A stretch of DNA of 64,000 nucleotides, from positions 3,084,437 through 3,148,436 of the forward strand of contig NZ_CP007202.1 in the NCBI RefSeq assembly GCF_000941055.1, in the 5' to 3' direction. Positions 1-9,369 of the stretch are shown here, in pieces. Positions within the stretch are counted from its first letter, which is position 1. Each line of letters starts with the position of its first letter. The notes beneath the pieces are model-generated. The model saw only the letters and a list, made by a program, of their open reading frames with translations, had not been told where the DNA came from and did no database searches. The DNA is from Siansivirga zeaxanthinifaciens CC-SAMT-1 (GTDB taxonomy: Bacteria > Bacteroidota > Bacteroidia > Flavobacteriales > Flavobacteriaceae). The position numbers and the translations under genes were made by a program.

Positions 1-129
1 GTTGAAAATATGAATATGCGGATCGTTTAATCCAACGTTTGGAACTATGGGATTTTGTGAGCATACAGATGTTATAACTAATAACATTGCACTTACAATT
101 CCATATGTTATTTTAAAATTTGTTTTCAT
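1..129 (-). CDS. GH43-like lipoprotein, N-terminal fragment cut by the window edge
   Basis: Only the first 43 codons are in the window, read leftward from an ATG at 129. They encode a hydrophobic leader ending in a lipobox-like segment (ITSVCSQN), so the mature protein would be lipid-anchored. After it comes NPIVPNVGLNDPHIHIF. The phrase GLNDPHIHIF is typical of the first blade of GH43-type five-bladed propeller glycosidases, where the Asp is the catalytic base. The gene starts 4 bp after the stop of the oxidoreductase at 134-1105, so the two are probably co-transcribed. The GH43 call rests on this short motif alone; a related propeller family such as GH117 or GH130 cannot be excluded. Confidence 0.6.
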   Translation of the reverse strand, partial: MKTNFKITYGIVSAMLLVITSVCSQNPIVPNVGLNDPHIHIFN

Positions 130-133
130 GATT

Positions 134-1105
134 TTATTCAATTCCGCAAAAGGTATCCATAATTTTAGTCACTACTGCCGCTTCTTCTACCGAACATGGA
201 TTTTCGTTTTGTCCTAAAAAATAACCAACCACTTGCTCTATCATTGGTTGTTGCACATGTTTTGGATTTTCAAACTTAAAAGTTTCCGTTTTGTTGTCGG
301 TTTCAACTCGTATTTCATCGCCATAAAAAGAAAATGTAATGGAACCTTTTTCTCCTTCAATAGTACATCTATCACTATCTTTGGAGGCTATAAAATTCCA
401 ACTTCCTTTAAATTGAACACCGTTTTTAAATTCTATTTCACCCTTTACTAAATCCATTACATTCGCACTATCTGAAATAAACCCTTTTTTTATATTGGAA
501 ATTTCACCAAAATAATAATACATGAGATCTATTTGGTGTGGCGCTATATCATGAAAATATCCTCCACCCGAAATTTCAGGGTTTAAACGCCAATTTTCAT
601 CGGTTTTGGCTATTAAATTAGCGTTTTTTGATTGCGCAATGTCAATTTCTGCCGAAACTACTTTACCAATTATTTTGGCATCTAATAATTCCTTCACCTT
701 GGCAAACAAAGGTAAATGTCTACGATAATGAGCCACCGTAACTTTTACATCACTTTCTTGTAGTGCGCTTAAAAGTGTTTCGGCTTCTTTACTGTTAAGC
801 ACCATGGGTTTTTCTAAATACACATTTTTACCAACTTGAATAATTTGTAATGCATATTTTAAATGCGAAGCAGGAGGCGTTGCAATGTAAATGGCATTTA
901 TCTTATCATTATTTATTAATTCTGAAGCATGAGTGGTATAATTTGGTACCCCATGACGTTTAGCAAAATCTTTTACTTTATCTTCGTTTCTGCGCATAAC
1001 GCTTATTAAAGTTGAGTTTTTTACCTTTTGAAAAGCAGGACCACTCTTTACTTCTGCAACATCACCGCAACCTATAATTCCCCAATTAACAATATTAGAA
1101 TTCAT
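134..1105 (-). CDS. Gfo/Idh/MocA family oxidoreductase, cytoplasmic
   Basis: This 323-residue protein has the usual two-domain layout. An N-terminal Rossmann fold carries the dinucleotide-binding turn GIIGCGDVAE (about residues 9-18). The EKP motif, whose Lys binds cofactor and substrate, lies at about 98-100. The C-terminal sheet domain contains GGYFHDIAPHQIDL, with the His/Asp pair expected at the active site. There is no signal peptide, unlike the two paralogues at 18959-21490, so it should act in the cytoplasm on a sugar or sugar acid released by the locus. It is the first gene of a leftward pair with the GH43-like lipoprotein. The substrate cannot be told from sequence. Confidence 0.85.
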   Translation of the reverse strand: MNSNIVNWGIIGCGDVAEVKSGPAFQKVKNSTLISVMRRNEDKVKDFAKRHGVPNYTTHASELINNDKINAIYIATPPASHLKYALQIIQVGKNVYLEKPMVLNSKEAETLLSALQESDVKVTVAHYRRHLPLFAKVKELLDAKIIGKVVSAEIDIAQSKNANLIAKTDENWRLNPEISGGGYFHDIAPHQIDLMYYYFGEISNIKKGFISDSANVMDLVKGEIEFKNGVQFKGSWNFIASKDSDRCTIEGEKGSITFSFYGDEIRVETDNKTETFKFENPKHVQQPMIEQVVGYFLGQNENPCSVEEAAVVTKIMDTFCGIE

Positions 1106-1232
1106 GTATTTATTACCATAAAATAAATGCTAAAGATAAGTTAGGACGCCTCAAAACCTGTCCTGTACTGTAAGGTTAAAGTAAAACTTATAACATTACT
1201 ATTTTTGCAAAGTTTCACAACACTAAAATAAT

Positions 1233-1240
1233 TAACTTTG
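1233..1240 (+). promoter_or_regulatory. Bacteroidota -7 promoter element (TAACTTTG)
   Basis: TAACTTTG matches the Bacteroidota -7 consensus TAnnTTTG exactly and lies 29 bp before the TTG start of the DUF6377 regulator. A TTTG at 1204-1207 could be the -33 element, but its 25-bp spacing is longer than usual. This is a motif match only. Confidence 0.45.
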
Positions 1241-1269
1241 TTACAAATCTTTAAAAACTAATCTTTTTT

Positions 1270-2910
1270 TTGAAAAAACTTTTATTATTTCTTACATCTT
1301 TAACATTAAGCATTCAGTGCTACGGCAATAGTAATCTTGATTCATTATTATTAGAGCTGGAGGTTACTATGCGCAAAAGAGCTTTTTTTGATAATGCCAA
1401 AAAATTAAGAGTTGAAAATTTAAAAAAACTCATTAATGATAAAGATAGTAGCTCATTACAGAATAATTATTTCATAATAAATGAAATAATTAATGAATAT
1501 GAAAAGTATAGTTTTGACAAAGCGCTATTCTATATCGAAAAAAACTTACAAATAGCAAAGAAACTAAATAACAATAAGCTTGAGAAAGAGTCACAACTAA
1601 AGTTAGCCAAACTTCTAGCAACATCTGGAAGGTATAAAGAAGGTATTGATGTTTTAAATGAAATTAGGCGGAATGAACTTCCAGAAAAACTTCTAGAGCA
1701 ATATTATTTTAATTATGTAGAAGGATATTCTGGATTAAGTTTTTATACCACTGTACAAACTACCAAAGAGCGTTATTCTCAACTCTACTTAATCTATCAA
1801 GATTCCCTTCAACAAAAATTAGATCCAAATTCAGATCAAGCACTTGCGTTAATCGAAAAAGAATTAAGAGATAATAGAAATATTGTAGAAGCATTAAGAA
1901 TCAATTCTAAACGATTATCGCAATTAAAATTAGGCACAACAAAATATTCTCTAGTAACTTTTGAAAGGGCTTTACTCTACGGTCTTAATAATAATGCAAG
2001 AGATCAAAAAATGTTTTTAGCACTTTCTGCTATCTCAGACATTACGGCATCGGTAAAAGATAACGCTTCCCTTACTGAACTTGCCATGATTTTATTTGAG
2101 GAAGGCGATATTGAAAGAGCATATAAGTATATTGATTTCTCGGTTGAAGATACTGAAATTTATAACTCAAGGCTACGCTTTGTAAACATCTCGAACAAAC
2201 TATCTGTTATATCAAAAGCCTTTGAAGAAAAGAACCTAGAACAACAAGCCGAACTAAAAAAAATGCTCCTATATATAAGTGTACTTGCATTATTTCTTCT
2301 ATTTACCATATTATATATTTACAGACAGATAAAACGATTGTCTTCTGCTAGAAAAGCATTAAAAAAAGCCAACATACAACTTACAAATTTAAACGAACGA
2401 TTAAGTATAACAAATTCAGACCTGAATAGATTATACAACGAATTATCTAACACCGACAAAATAAAAGAACAATATATAGGGACTTTTTTAAACCTTTATT
2501 CAGACTATATAAACAAACTAGACACCTATCGAAAAATGGTTAGGAACTATTTAGTATCAAACAAGACTAAAACCTTATTAGAACTTACAAAATCGAAACA
2601 ACTCGTAGACAACGAACTTCAAATTTTTTATCAAAATTTCGATAAATCTTTTTTACATATATACCCTAATTTCATAAGAGAGGTTAATGGCCTCCTAAAA
2701 CCAGGAGAACAAATTAAACTTAACAAAGATGAAGTTTTAAACACTGAACTAAGAATTCTTGCACTGATAAGATTAGGCTTAACAAATAGTTCCAAAATAT
2801 CTAAAATTTTACGTTACTCTGTAAACACTATTTACAATTACAGAGTAAAAATAAAAAACAGCGCCCTAAATAGAGATACTTTCGAAGACGACGTTAAGAA
2901 AATACAATAA
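1270..2910 (+). CDS. DUF6377-type membrane-bound regulator of the PUL
   Basis: This 546-residue protein has a Sec signal peptide (1-19), an alpha-helical TPR-like sensor region (about 40-330), one membrane helix (about 332-351), a coiled coil (about 355-400) and a C-terminal LuxR-like helix-turn-helix (about 490-546, with TNSSKISKILRYSVNTIYNY). This matches the DUF6377 regulators found next to susC/susD in Bacteroidota, in which a periplasmic sensor controls a cytoplasmic DNA-binding domain through one helix. The start is TTG at 1270; it is preferred because the signal peptide begins there, and the next Met is at residue 34, past the leader. The gene lies 255 bp upstream of susC in the same direction and probably controls it. 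Confidence 0.8.
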   Translation: MKKLLLFLTSLTLSIQCYGNSNLDSLLLELEVTMRKRAFFDNAKKLRVENLKKLINDKDSSSLQNNYFIINEIINEYEKYSFDKALFYIEKNLQIAKKLNNNKLEKESQLKLAKLLATSGRYKEGIDVLNEIRRNELPEKLLEQYYFNYVEGYSGLSFYTTVQTTKERYSQLYLIYQDSLQQKLDPNSDQALALIEKELRDNRNIVEALRINSKRLSQLKLGTTKYSLVTFERALLYGLNNNARDQKMFLALSAISDITASVKDNASLTELAMILFEEGDIERAYKYIDFSVEDTEIYNSRLRFVNISNKLSVISKAFEEKNLEQQAELKKMLLYISVLALFLLFTILYIYRQIKRLSSARKALKKANIQLTNLNERLSITNSDLNRLYNELSNTDKIKEQYIGTFLNLYSDYINKLDTYRKMVRNYLVSNKTKTLLELTKSKQLVDNELQIFYQNFDKSFLHIYPNFIREVNGLLKPGEQIKLNKDEVLNTELRILALIRLGLTNSSKISKILRYSVNTIYNYRVKIKNSALNRDTFEDDVKKIQ

Positions 2911-2984
2911 CTGTATAAAATTATTTATATTAACTTTAGTTTGTTTTTAAATTTAACGCGTAAAATCTTCAATATTTATTTATA

Positions 2985-3076
2985 AAAAATCTACTTTTTT
3001 TTATTATTATTAATTACACAAGTAATTCATTATTAGACATATAATTAATTTTAATACTCAAAAAAATCTACTTTTT
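2985..3076 (+). repeat. Pair of identical 16-bp direct repeats upstream of susC
   Basis: AAAAAATCTACTTTTT occurs at 2985-3000 and again at 3061-3076, 76 bp apart, in the 255-bp gap between the regulator and susC. The second copy ends 89 bp before the susC ATG. A spaced pair of identical sites in front of the main operon would suit a regulator such as the DUF6377 protein or the hybrid sensor. The flanks are A/T-rich, so only the TCTAC core carries information. A near -7 element, TAACTTTA, follows at 3112-3119. Confidence 0.5.
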
Positions 3077-3165
3077 AAATACTTCTACAATTAAAATCTC
3101 TCATACGATATTAACTTTACAAATCGAGTTATGTTCAAACTCATACCAAAAACTAAATTAAATAT

Positions 3166-6102
3166 ATGAAAACCACAAAGAGACTTTTATTACTAGTTAT
3201 TCTATTGCCTTTATTTTCTGTTGCTCAAGTTACCATCAAGGGTAAAGTAACAGATGGCAATAACCAACCCATTCCTGGCGTATCGATTCTCGTAAAGGGC
3301 ACAGAGAAAGGAACAACTACTAATTTTGATGGCTTGTACACTTTAAGCGCAAATGTAAATAGTGCAAGTATTCTTGTTTTTAGTTACCTAGGAATGACTT
3401 CGGTTGAAGAACCAATTAATGGCAGATCAACTATTAATGTGATGATGCAAGAAAGCACAGAGGCATTAAATGAGATCGTAGTAATTGGTTACGGTGCTCA
3501 GCAGAAAAAGGATATCACAGGCTCGGTATCCCAAATTAAATCAGAAGTTTTAGAGAGTCGCAGCAACGCGCAAATAGGCTCCCTATTACAGGGTCAAGCT
3601 ACAGGTGTGGAAGTATTGGCGAATTCTGGCAAGCCGTCTGCAGGTTTAAGCATAAGGATTAGAGGTACCAACTCTATAACCTCAGGTAGTGAACCTTTGT
3701 ATGTAGTAGATGGTGTACCTACAACAGATACCCGATCTATAAACCCTGCCGACATTGAGTCTATTTCGGTATTAAAAGATGCATCATCAGCAGCAATATA
3801 TGGTGCTCAAGGGGCTAATGGTGTTGTGCTTATTACAACCAAACGCGGTACAACTGAAAAACCAAAATTAACTTTTGACACGTATTTAGGTGTCTCCCAA
3901 GTATGGAATACGCTACCTGTTTTAAATGGTGAGCAATACAGAGATTTAATGACTGAACTTGGCCAAACTACAGACTGGGATAGATTTAATCAAAACACAG
4001 ACTGGCAACAAGAAATATTTCAAAATGGTATTTCAAACAATTATCAGTTAGCTATGTCTGGTAGAAATGAAGGTTCTAATTATTACGTATCAGCTGGTTA
4101 TACCAATCAGGAAGGAGTTGTAAAAAGCTCTGAACTTGAGCGTTTTAATTTCAAAATTAACTTTGACCAAGATATAAACGAGTGGTTAAAGGTTGGAACT
4201 AGAATTGCATATACTCAATACAAAGATGTAGATGTAAATGATAATAATGCTGTAAATCAAGGTGGTGTTTTACTAGGAGCACTTACAACACCTGCTAATA
4301 TTGGCATATTTAATGAAGACGGTTCTTTCACCAGTAATCCATTCCAAAACTGGGAAAACCCATTAGCTTCAACAGATGGTTTAGATCGTGAATTTAATAG
4401 CCAACGTTTTTTGGGTAACCTATATTTTGAAATAAAACCAATTAAGAATTTCACCTTTAAAACTAATGTTGGAATTGATAATAGTTTTGGTGTTTTTGAT
4501 TCGTTTTTAGATCCATTTAGAACAGGTTTTGGTAGAGCTTTACAAGGTAGATCTATAAATAGCACTAACAAAAGCTCATATTACATTGTAGAAAACACCT
4601 TGTCATACAACAACACGTTAAATAATCACAAAATTGAAGCGTTAATAGGTTCTGTTAATCAAAAAAATAAGTTTGAAAACAGTTATATTGAAACACGCAA
4701 TTTTGCAAGCGCTACAGTTACAACAGCTAATGGTGGTTCTGAAATTTTTGGAGCTACAGCAGATAAGGCTGAAAAAGCAAACTCATCTTTTTTAGGAAGA
4801 TTAAACTATGCCTATGACGACAAATATTTAGTTACTGCCAATTTTAGAGCAGATGGTTCAAGCGTTTTTGGTCCCAACAAGCGATGGGGTTATTTCCCTT
4901 CATTTTCTCTAGGATGGCGAATGTCGCAAGAAAACTTCTTAAAAGATTCCAAAACACTTAGTGACCTAAAACTACGTGCTGGTTGGGGTATTGTAGGTAA
5001 TGATCAAATTCAGAATTACGCGTATTTAGGTCGTGTAGGAAGCGGTGCTAACTATCCAATAGGTGGTGTAGTACAACCTGGTACCTTCCCTGCTTCTATT
5101 GAAAACTTAGAACTTAAATGGGAAGAGTCTAATCAAACTAATGTTGGTATAGATGTTTCTCTATTTAATAACAAAGTGAATATTGTTGCAGATGTCTACA
5201 TAAAAAGAACAAAAGATTTATTATTTGATGCACCGTTACCAAATGCTACAGGTTTTACCAGTGCCATCCAAAATATTGGAGAGTTGGAAAATAAAGGAAT
5301 TGAATTCAGCGTTAGTACAAAAAATATTAATTCTGAAAATTTTAATTGGGATACCAATTTCAACATTTCATTTAACAGAAATGAAATTACTAGACTCGTA
5401 GATTCTGATGTATTTCAAGGAGGTATTGCCGGAGGCCGTGGAGAAGCGGCTTTAATTAGAGAGGGTGAGCCATTAGGGATTCTTTACGGTTATATATACG
5501 GCGGTGTAGATCCACAAACTGGAAATGCATTTTACTTAGACCGTAATGGAGTTTCTACATTTACACCTTCAGCAGATGATAGAACTATTATTGGCGATGC
5601 CAACCCAGACTTTACATATTCATTAACCAACAACTTTTCATACAAAGGATTTACCTTAATGATTTATTTACAAGGTTCTCAAGGAAATGATATGTTAAAC
5701 GCTACAAGAATTGAAACCGAAGGACTTATTGACCCAAAAAATCAATCTATTGCTGTATTAGACAGATGGAGACAACCTGGAGACATTACAACAATTCCAA
5801 GAGCTGTTTTTGGTAATTCAGATAATTCCAGAGTATCAACACGTTTTATTGAAGATGCTTCCTATTTAAGAGTAAAAGCGCTTACCCTAGGCTATAAATT
5901 CCCTAAGAATATGTTAGATAAAATAAACCTAAGTGCTCTAAGACTTTATGTTACCGGTGAAAATCTATTAACCTTTACTGATTACTCTGGTTTCGACCCA
6001 GAAGTAAATGCCTTTGGAGGCAGTAATACCATAAGAGGTATAGACTTTGGTACTTATCCGCAATCGAGAACCACGCTTTTTGGCTTAAGTGTTACTTTTT
6101 AA
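3166..6102 (+). CDS. SusC/RagA family TonB-dependent outer-membrane transporter
   Basis: This 978-residue protein begins with a Sec signal peptide (about 1-20), then a carboxypeptidase-regulatory-like domain (about 22-108, with GKVTDGNNQPIPGVSILVKG) and a plug domain (about 115-225, with LYVVDGVP and the ending GANGVVLITTKRG), which is the SusC signature. The remainder is the 22-strand barrel, ending in an aromatic C-terminal strand (LFGLSVTF) for BamA insertion. It imports oligosaccharides through the outer membrane using TonB energy, with the SusD lipoprotein 12 bp downstream acting as its lid. Length is normal for the family. Two 16-bp repeats lie upstream. Confidence 0.96.
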   Translation: MKTTKRLLLLVILLPLFSVAQVTIKGKVTDGNNQPIPGVSILVKGTEKGTTTNFDGLYTLSANVNSASILVFSYLGMTSVEEPINGRSTINVMMQESTEALNEIVVIGYGAQQKKDITGSVSQIKSEVLESRSNAQIGSLLQGQATGVEVLANSGKPSAGLSIRIRGTNSITSGSEPLYVVDGVPTTDTRSINPADIESISVLKDASSAAIYGAQGANGVVLITTKRGTTEKPKLTFDTYLGVSQVWNTLPVLNGEQYRDLMTELGQTTDWDRFNQNTDWQQEIFQNGISNNYQLAMSGRNEGSNYYVSAGYTNQEGVVKSSELERFNFKINFDQDINEWLKVGTRIAYTQYKDVDVNDNNAVNQGGVLLGALTTPANIGIFNEDGSFTSNPFQNWENPLASTDGLDREFNSQRFLGNLYFEIKPIKNFTFKTNVGIDNSFGVFDSFLDPFRTGFGRALQGRSINSTNKSSYYIVENTLSYNNTLNNHKIEALIGSVNQKNKFENSYIETRNFASATVTTANGGSEIFGATADKAEKANSSFLGRLNYAYDDKYLVTANFRADGSSVFGPNKRWGYFPSFSLGWRMSQENFLKDSKTLSDLKLRAGWGIVGNDQIQNYAYLGRVGSGANYPIGGVVQPGTFPASIENLELKWEESNQTNVGIDVSLFNNKVNIVADVYIKRTKDLLFDAPLPNATGFTSAIQNIGELENKGIEFSVSTKNINSENFNWDTNFNISFNRNEITRLVDSDVFQGGIAGGRGEAALIREGEPLGILYGYIYGGVDPQTGNAFYLDRNGVSTFTPSADDRTIIGDANPDFTYSLTNNFSYKGFTLMIYLQGSQGNDMLNATRIETEGLIDPKNQSIAVLDRWRQPGDITTIPRAVFGNSDNSRVSTRFIEDASYLRVKALTLGYKFPKNMLDKINLSALRLYVTGENLLTFTDYSGFDPEVNAFGGSNTIRGIDFGTYPQSRTTLFGLSVTF

Positions 6103-6114
6103 AAAAATTCAACT

Positions 6115-7578
6115 ATGAAACTAAATAAAATATTATTAATAATTTTAAGTCTCGCACTTTTTACAAACTGCGATGATTTTTTAGACCTTACTCCTATTTC
6201 GGAGGAAACAAGTGCAGATGCCTACAACAATGCATCTCAAATAGAGGCGGCACTTACTGGAGCATACGAATCGTTTCAATCTTCAGAATATTATGTATGG
6301 GATAATTTATTATTCCAAGACATGCGCGCAGATAATAATTATGCAGGTGGGGACAATCCGGAAATTTTTGCCATAGATTTCTTAAATATAACACCAACGC
6401 ATTCCAGACTTTTTACACATTGGTCTAACATTTATAATGCTATTTCTAAAGCAAATGTTGTTTTAGAACGCGTTGATGGGATTAACGACCCACAATTAAC
6501 TAATGAAAGAAAAGCGCAAATTAGAGGTGAGGCACTATTTTTAAGATCTTATCACTACTTTACTTTAGCAAAACTTTGGGGTAGCGTTCCGTTAATAACG
6601 GCATCGATAAAAGCAACCACAGCTGAAAGTGTGAACATTCCAAAATCACCCATTGAAGATATCTATGCACAAATCACTTCAGATTTAGAATTGGCAGCAA
6701 CTTTGCTACCTGATACTTACGGAAATAACGCAATAACAAAAGCCAGAGCAACTTCTGGTGCAGCACATGCCTTAGCCGCTAAGGCTTATGCGCAACAACC
6801 AAATCCTGATTATAAAGCTGTTCTAGCACACATAACTGAAGTTGAAAAAAGTGATGCTAATTACAGATTAATTAATTACAATCAGCTATTTGATGGTAAC
6901 AACCCCAACAATGCTGAATCTATAATAGAGGTTCAATATTTAGGTGGCAACGAAGGTAATTTTGGTCCGCAGTTATTGTTACCACCTTCCATTAGTGGCG
7001 ATACATGGAGAAAATTTGTAACACCATCGGTAGATATTGTTAACGCATTTGATGCCGAGGGAGATGTTGTTAGAAAAAATGCATCCATATTGTTTGAGCA
7101 AGTTCAATGGGTTGATGAATATTGGGGAAATGCTGCCGGTAGTACCATCCCTTTTGGTTATAAATGGAAAAATGCCAGTGGTTTTGCAAGTGCAGACAAC
7201 ACATATTTAATACGATATGGGGATATTGTACTACTTAAAGCCGAGGCCTTAAACGAATTAAACCAACTGGAAGCAGCAGCCACTGAAGTTGATAGAATTA
7301 GAAACAGAGCGCAACTACCAAATTTAACCGCTGCCCAAAAAAGCTCTAAAGCTATATTAAAACAAAATATATTAAAGGAGCGTCGCCTTGAACTTTTTCT
7401 AGAAGGTCAAAGATGGGATGATCTAGTACGAAACGGACAAATTGTATCGACCATGAACAACCTAGTTGAAATTGATTTACGTACCAACACACCAGTAAAC
7501 TATAATATGACAGAAGCTAAAATATTTCTACCAATTCCGCAACAGGAATTAGACAGAAACCCAGCTTTAATACCTTAA
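6115..7578 (+). CDS. RagB/SusD family surface glycan-binding lipoprotein
   Basis: This 487-residue lipoprotein has a leader ending at Cys20 (LFTNCDDFLDL), the usual SusD beginning. The middle has the helical TPR-like scaffold (for example GEALFLRSYHYFTLAKLWG) and the C-terminus has the family signature RRLELFLEGQRWDDLVRNG. SusD proteins cap the SusC barrel at the cell surface and bind the glycan. It follows susC by 12 bp and precedes the SusE-like gene by 12 bp, so translation is probably tightly linked. Ligand specificity cannot be read from sequence. Confidence 0.96.
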   Translation: MKLNKILLIILSLALFTNCDDFLDLTPISEETSADAYNNASQIEAALTGAYESFQSSEYYVWDNLLFQDMRADNNYAGGDNPEIFAIDFLNITPTHSRLFTHWSNIYNAISKANVVLERVDGINDPQLTNERKAQIRGEALFLRSYHYFTLAKLWGSVPLITASIKATTAESVNIPKSPIEDIYAQITSDLELAATLLPDTYGNNAITKARATSGAAHALAAKAYAQQPNPDYKAVLAHITEVEKSDANYRLINYNQLFDGNNPNNAESIIEVQYLGGNEGNFGPQLLLPPSISGDTWRKFVTPSVDIVNAFDAEGDVVRKNASILFEQVQWVDEYWGNAAGSTIPFGYKWKNASGFASADNTYLIRYGDIVLLKAEALNELNQLEAAATEVDRIRNRAQLPNLTAAQKSSKAILKQNILKERRLELFLEGQRWDDLVRNGQIVSTMNNLVEIDLRTNTPVNYNMTEAKIFLPIPQQELDRNPALIP

Positions 7579-7590
7579 AATTAATTGATT

Positions 7591-9342
7591 ATGAAAAGAT
7601 TTTTAAAAAGAATACTGTTTCTTGTTTCGGCAACCTTAGTTATACTGGCTTGCGAAACTGAAAATAATTTACAGCCGGAAGGACTTTGGGAACTTAGCAA
7701 TCCAACAATTGCGTTGCCAAGTGATGACTTAATCATACTAGATGAAACCACTCCCAATAACATTATAACCTTTAGTTGGGAACCCGCAAAATCTTCAGCA
7801 AACTACATAGTAAGCTACAAAGTGGTAGTTGATACACTTGGAAGTTCTGCTTTTGATACACCTATTTTAGAACTAACACCTTCAAATAATGGCAAAGACC
7901 TATCTGCTTCAGTCTCGTTTCAAGCTATTGATGAAGCTTTATCATTTGCAGGCTACTCAGCAAATACTAATGTAGAACTTACGTGGGCTGTTGTTGCCAG
8001 CAGCATCAATAAAACTTCAATTGATGTAAAAGATATTACTATTAAGCGTTTTGAAAATGAAATAATACCTAGTAGATTATTTATATCTGGAACAGCCACA
8101 GAGAACAATAATAATTTATCAGAAGCTATTCCATTAAAACGTTTAAATAATTCAAATGGTGAGCCTTCAAGCGTTTACGAGGTCTACACTAGTTTGAAGG
8201 CAGGAAGCTCTTTTAAATTTTATAGTGAGCAGTCTCTACCTGCTTTAGTATATGGTGGTGGTGCAACCGAAGGCAGTATTGAAAAATCTGGAGCCCCTAT
8301 CACTGTAGCACAAGACGGAGAATATCGTATTAAAATAGACTTGGACAATAGTAGCTATTCACTTTTAAAAATTGAACGCTGGAATATGAAAGGTAGCCCC
8401 ATAATTGGTGGTTGGGGAAGCGATGAACCTCTGGAATACATAGGTGGTGGTATTTGGCAGGCTTCCATACAGCTGGTAAGTACTGGTGGCTTTTTATTTA
8501 GGGCAGATGTAGATGGTTCTGGTTATTGGGATCATTTATTGAAGCGTGTTGTTGGAACAACTAACACACTTATTATGGAATCGGATGCAGGAAATCAAGG
8601 GGTGAGCTTTGAAGATATCCCTTCAGAAAAATTAGGTACCTTATTAGTTACTTTAAATCTTTCTGCAAATGCATACTCCTATACCATAGAAATAGACCCG
8701 AATGCTGCAGCGCCTATTGAAACACCAAGTTCATTGTATTTATTTAACAACAACACACTTGTTGGAGAACTTACTAAAGATGGAGATGTTTTTAGAACCG
8801 ATAACTACATCGCCTTACAAAGTGGTGATCAAATAACTCTAAATACAGCTTCAGATGGCTCTGGAGATAGCTTTACTGCCTTTGAAGCTATTGGAGCAAC
8901 AGATGCACCAGATGGTGTTAATGTGAGCGAAAGTCCAAATTTAAGTGAAGCATCTGGTGCTATAAATGTAGAAAGAGACCAAGCTTATAAATTCACCATT
9001 GACTTTGCAAACGCAAAATTACAATGGAATTACTACAATATTTTCCTATTCCATTGGGATGAGATTAACCAAAAGTGGGATGATCGTAATGAGTTTTTAA
9101 TGACCTACCAACATCCTTATAAATTTACAACAACAGTTGGTTTGAGCGGTAATTTTGACATGAAGTTTATATCGCCATGGGATAACGACTTTGGATCTGA
9201 TGCACCATCAGCCTTATCTGGAAACCTAACCAACAAAGGTGGTTCGAATATTAGGAATATTAACACTAATGGTAATTACCAAGTTAATATTGAAATAACG
9301 CCTGATTTTACTTCAGGAACTTACGAGTACATTAAACAATAA
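7591..9342 (+). CDS. SusE/SusF-like outer-membrane glycan-binding lipoprotein
   Basis: The protein has 583 residues and a lipobox at Cys21 (VILAC). An N-terminal SusE domain (about 28-150; PTIALPSDDLIILDE, ITFSWEPAKSSANYIVSYKV) is an Ig-like spacer. It is followed by SusF/SusE-type starch-binding-fold modules; WNMKGSPIIGGWGS and FLFRADVDGSGYWD mark one of them. Such proteins hold glycan at the surface and have no catalytic residues. The reading frame also has a TTG at 7585, but ATG 7591 is preferred because it begins directly with the Lys/Arg-rich signal peptide. The position after susD and before two GH30 genes fits the susCDE order. Confidence 0.88.
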   Translation: MKRFLKRILFLVSATLVILACETENNLQPEGLWELSNPTIALPSDDLIILDETTPNNIITFSWEPAKSSANYIVSYKVVVDTLGSSAFDTPILELTPSNNGKDLSASVSFQAIDEALSFAGYSANTNVELTWAVVASSINKTSIDVKDITIKRFENEIIPSRLFISGTATENNNNLSEAIPLKRLNNSNGEPSSVYEVYTSLKAGSSFKFYSEQSLPALVYGGGATEGSIEKSGAPITVAQDGEYRIKIDLDNSSYSLLKIERWNMKGSPIIGGWGSDEPLEYIGGGIWQASIQLVSTGGFLFRADVDGSGYWDHLLKRVVGTTNTLIMESDAGNQGVSFEDIPSEKLGTLLVTLNLSANAYSYTIEIDPNAAAPIETPSSLYLFNNNTLVGELTKDGDVFRTDNYIALQSGDQITLNTASDGSGDSFTAFEAIGATDAPDGVNVSESPNLSEASGAINVERDQAYKFTIDFANAKLQWNYYNIFLFHWDEINQKWDDRNEFLMTYQHPYKFTTTVGLSGNFDMKFISPWDNDFGSDAPSALSGNLTNKGGSNIRNINTNGNYQVNIEITPDFTSGTYEYIKQ

Positions 9343-9369
9343 AAAAAACTAAAAACTTATATTTTAGCT

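Noticed and set aside
4257-4571. 104-codon open frame antisense to susC
   Set aside because: Shadow of the susC coding sequence with no signal peptide, domain or promoter.
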